Part shown: positions 21,601 through 33,600 of the stretch, in pieces
How the letters are laid out: the number at the start of each line of letters is the position of its first letter
How positions within the stretch are numbered: position 1 is the first letter of the stretch
Source of the DNA: Rallus limicola
Taxonomy: Eukaryota; Chordata; Aves; Gruiformes; Rallidae
Assembly (NCBI GenBank): GCA_022605955.1
Contig: JAKCOZ010000021.1
Coordinates: 15,612,161 to 15,676,160 of the forward strand
Direction of reading: 5' to 3'
DNA length: 64,000 bases
The notes under the pieces: model-generated
The model's database searches: none
What the model was told of the DNA's origin: nothing
What the model saw: the letters and a program-made list of their open reading frames with translations, nothing else
Made by a program: the position numbers and the translations under genes

Positions 21601-24600
21601 GGAGGAGAGGGAAGCACTTGAAATTGCCCCAGGGGAGATGTAGGTTGGAGATCAGGAATAATTTCTGTCCTGAAAGGGCTGTCAGGCATTGGGACAAGCT
21701 GCCCAGGGGGGTGGTGGAGTCACCATCCCTGGAGGGATTTAAAAGGATGAAGTGCTTGGGGCCATGGTCTGGAGGTGGGCTGGGCAGGGTTAGGCTGTGG
21801 TGGGACTCCATGATCTGAAGGGGCTCTTCTAGCCCAGGTGATTTTATGAGTCTTCCTGGCCTTTACTTGGTATAAGAAGAAGCAGAAAGGCATTGCCTGA
21901 CCTTGCTGTGCTCTACTTGCCCTTGAAGTCTACCGTGCTCTGTGCACATGGCATTCATTATTATTGTTGTTATGATTGTTTTTCCAGGGAGTTTGGGGAA
22001 AGAGAAAATGCAGATCAGGTCTGGCTGCCATTGAATCTGCCTTCAGAGAATCCAGGACAAGACTGTTAAAATTAGAGCAGATATGCTGAAAAGAGTGTCC
22101 GCTGTCACCGCCTCACTGTTAATGTATAATAGATGGGTGACTGCTAATCTTAGCCTGTTTCAGGCTGGAAGCTTCTGCTGTGCAGATCTTGGAGCCCCTG
22201 CCCTGGCTGGGGATGGTTAGCTGTCAGAGGAGAGCTCCGTGGCCCCGGAGAAGCAGGGGCACAGGTTTTGTTAGGCAGGTGGTGTTTTTCCACCCTGGCA
22301 TGGAGAGATGCCCTAGTCTCAAGTCTCAACTCCCAATTTAAACCATGTTCTCAAAATAGGCTGGGAACGGGTGGCTGGGTACACACCGGCTTCTTGTGTG
22401 AGCATCTCCTGTGATGAGCGGGCTGCCAGCCAAAGCTGGGGGAGATTTTGAGTGCGTGTGGGTGAATGCTGAGACAGCACATTGGGATGAGGGTCGCAGC
22501 CCTGGGAGCAGCACTTACCATCCCCTGATAAGTTCCCCTCTCCTCCCTTTCCAGTGCTGCTGACATCTACATCCGGGAGTATTTCCATACCTACGTGACC
22601 AGCGGGCACCCGTGGGCTGTTCCCTTGAGAATCATATCCACTGACCGTCCCATCAACCTGACAGACCCCATCACTCAGATGTACTGCTGCCTCTCTCCAG
22701 ACCAGCGCGCCTTCCGGCACCCCACCCAGGCAGAGATCGACAGGCACCGCATCATCATCACCACCTCCATGTTATCCAAGAACTTGAAGGTTGCTTCGGG
22801 CTACTTCACCCACATCATGATCGACGAGGCTGCTCAGATGCTGGAGTGTGAAGCTTTGGTTCCCCTCTCCTACGCCACTTTTGACACCCGGATTGTCCTG
22901 GCTGGGGACCACATGCAGATAACCCCAAAGCTGTTCTGTGTTGGGGACGGACAGTCTGCTGATCACACCCTGTTGAACAGACTCTTCCAGTTTTACCAGA
23001 GAGACAGGCACGAAGTGGCTGTGAAGAGCAGGATCATCTTCAATGAGAACTACCGTTCCACTGCAGGCATCATCGAGTTTGTCTCCAAGCAGTTCTACGT
23101 CGGCAAAGGCAATGCTATCCAAGCCAGTGGGAACATCCCGCCCCATCCCGAAATCTACCCGCTCATGTTCTGCCACGTGTCTGGCGTGGCTGAAAGGGAT
23201 ATGTCCATGATTTCTTGGCACAACACCTCCGAGATAACAGAAGTGGCTGAGAAAGTGAAGGAGATCTATCAGAGGTGGCCAGATGAGTGGGGTCCCCGAG
23301 ATCTGAAGAGAATCTGTGTGGTCTCCCATGGGATGCAGGTATGTTCCCCACCTGAAGAGGGTATGCATGCACTGCTGACCGCTCTCTAAATGCTCCCTAA
23401 TAAATGCTGGGCTCCCTTTATCATAAACCTGTCTCTTGTGCTAAGAAAAACAGGGGATCTGGGGTCCTGCGTGCCACCAGTGGCTTTTTGAGGCACAGTC
23501 TGAGTAGTGTGGATAGCTGGAGCAGAGATGGGTGGGATGGGTTAACTGAAGATTTCTTTCAGCATCCTCTAGGCAGGGCAGACTGAGAGCACTGGCTGAA
23601 GTGTTGTTGCTGTTGAGAAACTTTCTGGGGTGGCCTGCAGTTGAGAAGGGTGTAGGACCTTGGTGTTGGGTGGGAAAGGTGTTTCTGAGCTGAAACTACA
23701 TCCAGTTGTGCCGTTTTCTTTCTTACCAGATTTCTGCAACAAGACAAGAGCTGAGAAAGAAGCAGCTCCAAGAAGTGGTGGTAGAAAACTATGAGAACTT
23801 GCCAGGTTTGTGTCTTGTGCAATAGTTAGTCATGCCTGGCTGCGTTTTGAGGTCTCCTGTCTGCTAGGGGGAACTTTTGCAGTCATGTTAGTGGACTAAG
23901 AGGGTCTATCACAGCTCCAGTCGCTGTGTAATGAGCAGGGGGAAGAGCTGCTGGGTCGGTAGCAGAGGGCTTTCTGGCATCCTAACACTGTCCTCCTTGC
24001 TAACACGTGAAATACCTGGCTGAGCTCGTGGCAGAGGGTGCGTGCTGTGCTGTCAGCAGAGCTCCCCTGTCCTTCCCCGTGGCTCTGCCACCGCCCAGGG
24101 AGCGCTGCTTAGGAGGCAGTGCCTGGAAATCCTTTGGCTGGTTTCCATCCCCTTCTGGTGGGTGCTGCTGTGATTTGTGTCCTTTCCTTAGCAAGTCAGT
24201 TTTCCCACTGAATTAAATCTGCACCCAACTGTCAGCTCCTTCCAAATATACAGACACCACGTTGCAGGGGAGTGAAACTCCCCCAGGAGTGAGATCCCAG
24301 GGACTTGAGCATGTGTGAATCATGTGAAGGCCCAAGTACCAGCAGGAGAGGCTGGGAGAGGCTGGGCATAGAAGGGAATTGAAACCGGGGTGGCCTGTGG
24401 GTACCAGTCACAAAACTCACACAGCAGCTCACTGAAGGAGGAGCCTTGCTGCTGGGGGTGATGAGGGGGATAGGCTGGTTTTGTCCTCAAGGACTTAGTT
24501 TATGACTCATCCCTGTTTTTGTTTGTTTTGGGGTTTTTTTTATTGTGCAGCTGGGACTCCTCATGGTGAGGATAACTGACCCCCGGGGGGTGTTTCTGAT

Positions 24601-27600
24601 CTCCACACCCTTTCTTTGCAGACTCTTCCCAGCTCTGAAATCACTGGGGTGCCTCTTGCTGTTTGTTATTTATCATCCTCGAGGGGGGAGGGATTCCTGT
24701 GAACGGTCACTGCTCTTGCTCCTGCAAGACCCTCCTTTCCCCAAGGAGTTTGGGATTCACAGCAAACTCTGCCTGTGTTTGTGAGGAGTGGCTGGTGGGG
24801 GCTGCTGGTGGCACAGAGCATATGGGACTGCTCCATGGGGTTCATGGCTGAACTGGTACACACTGCCATTCCCTCCCTGGTGGTGGTGGTGGCCTTGTGG
24901 TATCCATCCTGGTTTCTGCCTGGAGGTCCTCATGATCCCCAAGAGCTGCTTTATTCACATCAGATCACAGAATCACAGGGGTTGGAAGAGACCTCCAGAC
25001 ATCATCAAGTCCTTCTCTCTGCCAAAGCAGGGTCCCTAGGACAGGTCCAGACGGGGCTGGAATCTCTCCAGAGATGGAGACTCCACACCCCCCTGGGCAG
25101 CCTGGCCCAGGGCTCCCTCACCCTCACTGGGCAAAAGTTCTTCCCCAGGTTGCTGGGCAACTCCCTCTGCTCTAACTTGCAGCCATTGCCCCTTGTCCTG
25201 TCCCCACAGACACTGACAAGGGGCTGCCCATGTCCCCCTGTGTCCCACACTTGAGATATTGATACCCATTGATGAGATCCCCTCTCAGTCTTCTTTCCTC
25301 AAGGCTGAACAGCCCCATTTCATTCAGCCAATGGCTCCCATGACTCAGCCAACTGAGGTTACATCAGCCCACAGCCACGTAACACAGTGTAGATGGGCAG
25401 AGCACAGGGCAGCAGCCAGACAGGGTCTTCCTCGTTGGGTTCCCATGAGTGACTTTTCCCTTGTCCCCTCCGGTGCAGGGCGGGAGTTCCGTGTCATCAT
25501 CATCAGCACAGTCCACACCAGCAAGAGCCTGCTCGTCTCGTCCTCCCATCACCTCGAGTTCTTCAACGAAGCCAGAGTGCTCAACACCATCATGACCCGG
25601 GCTCAGTCGCTGGTTGTTGCAGTGGGGGATGCTGTGGCCTTGTGCTCCCATGGCCAGTGCAGCAAGGTATGGAAGCGCTTCATCCAGCAGTGCATCGAGA
25701 ACAGGAGCATCTTCCCAGAGAGTCTGACCATGGCCCAGATCAAACAAGCTGCGTGCGACAAGGAGAGCTGGAGCAGGAGGAGCCCAGAGGAGGACGAGGA
25801 GGACAGTGACACAGATTCCGGGAGCTCTGAGACTGAGAGCATAAATCCTGATGATCCCATCCTGCAGGAGCTCTTGGATGAGAGCAAGAACTTGATGGTG
25901 ACTGTGTCTGAAGAAGGGCTGCTGAACGTGAAGTCTGAGGCTTCAAACCTGTGGGAGGGCAGGAAGGAATACGTCAGCTTCTCCTCTCAGATGATGCAGG
26001 AGTACCTGCACATGCACCCCAAAATGTACAAGAGGTGCGAGCTGATCAAAGAAGGGTTCGACAGAGCTTCTGCCTTCACCCTCAACGACTCCCCTGCCAT
26101 GAGCATTCAGATCAAAGGCAGAGTTCACTGCGGGACGGCCTTCAGCGGGGACGAGGTGCTGGTGGAGATCCTGCAGAGCGGCACGGCCGACAGCGGCGCC
26201 CACCGCCCGCAGGGGAAGGTGGTGGGCATCCTAAAGCGAGCGGAGAGGGAGCGCACCTTCATCTGCATGATGGATGAGTTTGATCCCCGGGTGATGATAC
26301 CCATCGACCCCACCGTCACCAAGATATTTGTCCCCGGGCTGATGGAGAAACCCAACGTCATTCCCATCCGCAGGCTTATCAACGGGAAGTACAAAGTGGT
26401 CAGCTGTGAGAAGATCAGCCAGGAGACCAGGAGATGTCAGTTCTTCTGCGTCCAGGTGATCTCCTGGCGGGAAGGGTTTTATTACCCTTTGGGGATAATA
26501 ACAGAGATTATGCATGCGGCGTTGACTTTGGAAGAAGGCTTAAAGATCCTTGACTTGGAGTACGGTTTGGAGAAGAAATACCCGGCTGCTGTCACCAAGG
26601 AGCTAGCCAAATACAGCTCCAGCAGCAAACTGAACCTCACCAAGGAGAATCTGAAGGACTGTCGGAGTTACCTGACCTTCACTGTCGACCCCCAAGGTGC
26701 CAGGGATTTGGATGATGCCATCAGCGTTAGGGATCTTGGCCGTCACTATGAGATTGGGATCCACATTGCAGACGTGGCTGGCATCATTCCCAAAGGCAGT
26801 GCCTTGGACCTAGAAGCAAAGAAGCGGGGTGTTACCTACTATGCTCCCAACCAGGAGCCACTCTGCATGTTCCCACCCCACATCTCCCAGGATGTCTGCA
26901 GCCTCCTGCCACAGAAAGATCGCCGGGTGATGTCCTTGTTTGTCACCGTAGAAAAGGAGACTGATGAGATGATAAAGGGGATCTTCACCATCTCTGTGAT
27001 CCGCTCGGACAGGCAGCTGTCCTATGAAGAGGCAGAGCTCTGCATCAGGGACCACTACAAGGGATCGGCAGGAGCCCTTCGTTTCAATACCCTGGAGGAC
27101 TGCATAGCTGTGGCTTACCACTTCTCCAGGATCCATCGGAAGTCTCGGCTGCAGGAGGACTGTTTTTACGACCGGCTGGATGAGGAGAGCTCCCCAGGTA
27201 ACAGGGGGTCCCATCAGATGATAGAGGAGTTAATGATCATGTTCAACAGTTTCGTGGCAGAGTTCCTCACTAACCAGGAGGACACCAGAAATGTCACTCC
27301 TCTCCGGTGTCAGTGTGAGCCAAGCCCTCAGCAGATATCACTTATGAAAAACAAGTACAGCCACATCCTTCCTCTGTCCATCCATCTCTCACACCACCTG
27401 GGAGAGGTGCCTCCTGGCGAAGCCCCCTCTAAAAACGTGGAGTTCAGCCTCCTGGCCCCCATCTGGGAGCACCTCCAGTCAGCTGCTAATGTCCGTGACT
27501 TCCAGAAGATGCTGGACCTTATTGTTACTGATGACATCCACCCAAAGTTGGCACCGGTGGCCCTGGAGTTCAGGAGGCTGCTCAGCCGCTCCTATTTCAG

Positions 27601-30600
27601 TCGCTCCAACTCCACTGTGCAGTCGAAAGCGGGTCATTACTCCCTGCACGTTGACTCATACACCTGGGCTTCCTCTCCCATCCGCCGGTACGTGGATGTT
27701 GTGGTCCAGAGGCACCTTCACTCTGTGCTCCGCAAGAAGCCCATCAGCTATTCTTCAGATGACATTGAATTTCTCTGTCACGAGTTCAACAGGAAGAATT
27801 CTCAGGCAATGATGTATGAGAAGAGAACCCGCTGCCTGCAGATGGCCACCCAGCTGAAGGGCCAAGTCCTGCAGAAGATCGCCTTTGTAGTTGATATCGA
27901 GGGGATGATCAAGTATTTTAAAGCCCTGTTCCCACTGAACAAAGAGAGCCTTCCAGACCCCCAGATAATTAACTACAGGTCTCTTCAGCTGGTAGAGCAA
28001 CCCGTGTTCATCCAGCAGCGGAACTGCATCAGGCTGACGTGGAAGAGGAGGGTGTACTCTGCGGAGACGATGAAGGAGCATGCTTTGCAGGAGGGACCTC
28101 TCCGTGACCGCAGCATCACCTTCTTCGGCACCAAGACTTGGCAAGACGTGCTGGCAGCCATCAGGAGTGAGAAGTTTGAGGACGCAGCCGCGCTGCTGCG
28201 GAACAGCAACGAGCTGTACCATCGGTACGTGGGCTGGGTGAGGAAGAGCCAGTGCTCGCACTACATGGAGCTGTGCCTGGAGCTGAGCGCCGGCGACGCG
28301 CTGCAGTTCCAGCTCACCACCGACGTCTGCCGGGGCTTCTTGGTGCCCTTCGTGCAGCTGTGGTGCGTGACGCCGGGCTTCGATGTCTGCCTGCAGCACA
28401 TGGAGAAGCCCATCGATTGCTTCTCTGCCTACGCCACCCTGTCATCCAAAGACAAGTACAAGAACCCAGTGGAGTACAACAAGGTGTGGATGCCCATGAG
28501 CGCGATGGAGTCTGCGTCCTGTGCCGTGGCTGAGAATGACTCCATCGTCCTCCACGACGTGAAAATCACCTGGGCACAGCAAAGGACGAGAAAAGGACAG
28601 CTGCAAGGGAGCTTCCTCCTTGACAAGAAATGTTTGGACGAGTGCTCCATTGAAGTGGACTTCAACCACTGCTACTTGTGCATCCGCTTAGGTGGGCTGA
28701 AGCTTGGGGGGCCTCAGAGAGATGAGGAATGCCTTAGCCACGGCCTCCAGAACCTGACTTTTCTTAACAAGGGCAGATCAGAAAGCAAAGTCGTGGTCGA
28801 TCCAGATACCTACACCTGGGTGGCTCACGGGGTCACTGAAGAGTTCAGCGAAGATGAGAAGTCAGACAGGACGAGTATGCAGACGATGAACTTTTACATC
28901 CACTATATGTCTATGGAGAACATCCCTGTGGAAATCTCCCAGGATTCTGCCAGGTTCACAGTGGAGCTCATACCAAAGATGCTGCCAGATGTGTAAGTGT
29001 CCTTAGCAGTTGTGCTCTGGGTGACCTGCCCATGCAGAGCAGCAGCTTCCCACGGGACTCAGTTGCTGCACACAAAGGGCTTTGCTCACGGGTGCAGCTG
29101 ATCTCCCCAAAAGTCTCTTTACCCAGCTCCACCTGGCCGTGCTGCTGGGCTGTTGATAGTTGGTGGGGCTGGCAGCATTTCTCAGATCTATTCTCCAGAT
29201 GCTCTTCTGGTTGCCCTTGAGAATGGGGAGATGGGGGAAGGTGCCACGCTGAAATTTCCATGGACATCTGTTTCTTATGTTACTAGATTGCTCCAGCATG
29301 TGTCATAGACAGCAGTGTGACGCACTGGATCAGGGTTTGCGTAGCAGAACTGCTCCCTCATTTCCCAATGGCTCCCCTTTTGTTGTTGCTGTGGGGCAAG
29401 ACCTGCTCTTGTTAAAGCAGAGCTGATGTCTAGTTTGCCTTTCTGCAAAGGAGAAGAGTAGGAGTTCTTTTGGTTTAAGCTCTTTGTGGAAGGAGGTAAG
29501 GAAACACTGAAGGAGAGAGAAGGAATGAGCAAGGCAGTTGCACAAAGCTGAGTTGGAATTGTCCCTGTTTTATGCTAGATTCCATTCATCCTTATTTTCC
29601 CATCTTGTCAGGCGGAAGGAAAAGGCGATTTGGAAGCTCAAGTATGCCTCTGAGCTTGCTAAAAGCATCGCCCTTGGCCACGAACCTCCCAAAAAAGGTA
29701 GGTGCAGATACTCACCTCTCTTACCTTGCGGTGCTCTAGCAGCTTCTGGGGGTCCTTGCCCTAAGGATTTACATTCCTAGACCAAGGGGTTCTCCTGCAA
29801 GGGGAGGAGAGGAGCTGGTGGCCTGGCAGAGTGGAGGTAATATGGGATGCCCTGCTGGAGAGGGGGAAAGATGATGTTTTACTCTGGGAGTCACAGAGAA
29901 GGCTCGTGGGCAGAACATCTCAGCATGGCACAAGGATTACTTTTAGGTGGTCTTGTAAATGGGCCACGATTGCTCGATACCCACCGCACCCTCGTGTGAA
30001 CTGCTTGTGTGCTGTCCTCAGAAACTTCCTTCCAACTTGTTCTCTTGGCCCTTGGCAGGAACAGTGACACCGTCCAAATTCCTGCAGCAAAGATCCTTCG
30101 ATCTCCCTGGCAGCCTCAGGAAGCTCAACGACAGTCAGAACCATGCCATTCTGAGTGCTCTGAGAAAACCCTTCACACTCATCCAGGGCCCACCAGGTGA
30201 GGCTTGGGGGGGGATGAGACAGCATGAATACATGCCTGCTTTGTTATGAAAGGCAGCTTAGAGCTAATCTGTTGCTTGGTAAGACCAGAGAAGGTAGCGT
30301 GGGTTGGCATCAACCACAGCTGTTCAAGGAAGTCCCCTCCATTCTTGGTTTTATTCCATGGCTGATGCTGACCTAGAGCATGGGGTTTGTGGTTAAAGTG
30401 TTCTCAGCAGCCTCCCTGCTTTTCTTAGGGACCGGGAAAACGGTTGTTGGAACTCACATTGTCTACTGGTTCCATAAGCTGAATGAGGTCAGCAAGGAGA
30501 ACAGCTTTGAGAAGGAGCAGACTCCATCCTCTGAAGAAGAAAAGCCCAAGGGGAGAAAGTGCATCTTGTACTGTGGCCCATCCAACAAGTCTGTTGATGT

Positions 30601-33600
30601 TGTTGCTGGTAACTATCGGTTTTAAGACCCTGAAGTGGCTTTTACTGGTGGGAGGGAGGATATGTGGCGTGAGCAGGAGGCTAGGAGACAGGAGGGGCAG
30701 AAAGCATGGCTGGTCCTTGCAGAAGACCCTTCCCTCACTGCAGAGTGAGGACCAATGAAGCTGGGGTTGGTGAGCGAGGCGGAGGGAAAAGAGGTGAGTG
30801 CAGGGCAAACGCTGGGCACCTCACAGGCCGTGAGCTTCCTCAGCATCACTGGTGCCTGGTGCTGTCTGAGCAGACCTGTTCTCCATCCCTAGAGATGCTG
30901 ATGAAGATGAAGAGCCTGAAATCACTGAGGGTGTATGGGGAGGCCATTGAGACGATGGAATACCCGTACCCGGGGAGCAACCGGCACCTCTACCGCAAAG
31001 CCCTGCGGGATGCGAAACCCAAGCGGGAGCTCAGGTAGGACCAACGTGCCCCCCAGGCTCTGAGGGTGTTGGGGAGCAATGTTTTCTGCACCAGTGAAGC
31101 TGAACAAGCTGGAGAAAACGTGGGTTTGACTCCACTGCTGTGGAGCAGCACTATTAACCTGCTTTGGAATGAATTTTTTCAAGTGGAGGTGTAGAGTCTC
31201 AAGCAGCAGCTAGTCAGGAGACTCAGGTTGTTGAGAAGATCCCAGATGTTTTCATCTCTCTCTTGAACAGCTCCAAGAGTCTCTGACTTCATTCCTGCTT
31301 GCAACCCTTAACATTCTGTGATTCCATGATTCTGTAATTTCTTTGGTATCCAGTAGCACCACATTTTCTTCCTTTAAAACTAGTCCTTAACCTAGGAGCA
31401 GAGTATTTCAGTCTCTCATCCTTGGTCATTTGTGCCAGGGAGCGAAGAAGCTTCTGGTGGAAATGTTTCTCCCAGTCTGAAGGGTGTTCTAATGGTATTA
31501 TTCAGTGGCACTGCCTTTTAGCTTTATCCTTCATAAACCTGCACAAGACCTCACTAAGTTTCAAAGGAGATCACACTATCAACTTGGCCTGCCTGACAAA
31601 TTACTCTGTGGTCAATGTTCCCTTATTATCCACAATTCATGAGCACTAGTTCTCTCCCAGGTTGGAGATAGGGGTAGGACTTGTTGATCTCTTGAGGTCC
31701 CTTCCAACCCCTACAGTTCTGTGATTCTGTATTTTGTGAACTGTGGGTCAGGTCTATAAAGATGGAACAGTCTGGCTGTGGCAGCTTTAGCTAAAGGGGT
31801 TTCTCCACACAGGCAGGGGTGGTCTGCTTCACTGTAGAAGAGATCTCTTGAGCCTGTGTGTGTGTGTGTGTGGGGGGGAAATATTTATACATTGACTCTT
31901 TTCTCAGTGAAATTATCCTGCATCATCGCATCCGGCGGCCGCCCAACCCTCACTGCCATGAGATCTGTAACTTTGACTCTCGGGTGAAGAAAGGAGAGCA
32001 GATAACAGAAGAAGAAATAAAGAAGTGAGTAAGAAAGAGACCCTGGAGGGGGCCAGCTAGCTTGGGACTTGTGCCACCTCTGAAGCACTGCCTGAAGGAG
32101 CGCAGTGCAGCAGTCTCCTCCCCCTGTGAGGAGAGGTTGGGGCAATACTTGCTAGCTCTCAGCTGACACAAGCTGGTAGACTGCATGAGAGGTCCTGGCT
32201 CATGCATGCCAAGGGACCAGGTGATAAGGGACTATTCATCAAGACAGATGAATAAGCTGTGTGTTTAGAATGATGATAAAAAGTGATTAGCTTGATACAG
32301 TGAAGAGCCTCAGCATCACTTAAGCATGGGATGCAGGGGGACATGGGCAGCCCCTTGTCAGTGTCTGTGGGGACAGGACAAGGGGCAATGGCTGCAAGTT
32401 CGAGCAGAGGGAGTTGCCCAGCAACCTGGGGAAGAACTTTTGCCCAGTGAGGGTGAGGGAGCCCTGGGCCAGGCTGCCCAGGGGGGTGTGGAGTCTCCAT
32501 CTCTGGAGAGATTCCAGCCCCGTCTGGACGCCGCCCTGTGCAAGATGAGCTGGGGAGCTGCTTTGGCAGGGGGCTGGACCCCAGGAGCTCTCCAGGGCCC
32601 TTCCAACCCCTGGGATTCTGTGATCACTTCTGCTCAGGTGCTGTTGTCCATCTGGACCAAAAATCACATTATGTATGGTGACACATCTTCCACCCTGAGC
32701 CCCTGCCCTGTTGAATTCAGGACATTTCCTTCAGTGTCCATCCAAAGCCCTTTTCTGGGAATATGGGCTCGTGCTAAGGAGGGGGATGGAGCCATAATCA
32801 TTTGGGAAAGGATAGCCTCTGCCTAGTTCCTGCATGAGGAACCTGTAGGTGTTTCTCTTGTGTATAACCTGGTGTCTTCTGCATCAACCACCAGGTACAA
32901 AGGCCATTTGGCAGCTGCCCGTACATATGAACTGGTCCGCCACGATGTCATCCTGTGCACATGCTCTGCTGCAGCTGCCAACTCCCTGGAGCAACTCAAT
33001 GTCAAGCAGATAATCATTGATGAGTGTTCCATGTCCTCAGAGCCTGAGACCCTCATCCCCTTGGTCAGCCACCGCCATGCTGAGAAGGTAAGTCTCTTCC
33101 AAAGCTGTGTTTCTAGGATGCTGTGTATCTCAGGACTCTTGAACCTCTCTGTGTGTCTTCCACTCCTTCCCGTGCTGCTCTTCCAAGTTACACTGAGTTT
33201 TAACCTTGTTCTTGGTAGTATCTATGATGATGTATCAGTGTTTCAGCCTTCAGGAAGTTGTTTCCTTTGAGGTATAAGCCTACTAACTACAATTAAAATC
33301 TGGAGGCACAGAGAGGCATATAAGTGTTCTCAGTGGATGCATGATCTGTGCATCCCCTGTTCCTATCACATATAGCAGAGGCAGAAGACCTATTGTAAAC
33401 CTGAAAGCTGTGGTGGTGAACTATCACACCTGCTCACCTCTTTGAGTATCACACTGTCCCCTCTAAACTTGCTCTGGGGTTTCTGCAGGGGAAGAGTGTG
33501 GCTGTATTTATGGTGCTGCTGCTTCTACAGGGTGGGTATTGTTACCACCAAAAAATGTGCTGACTCAAGTACAGAGTATTAATGTGACAAGAAGCACAAA

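Noticed and set aside
25259..25478. Upstream extension of the giant HELZ2 open frame
   Set aside because: It reads through CR1-derived intron sequence; a good acceptor at 25471-25478 and correct joining with 23805 show that the exon starts at 25479.
28994..28996. TAA as the true HELZ2 stop
   Set aside because: It lies inside a perfect GTAAGT donor, and the next exon (29612) continues the frame into the conserved second helicase.
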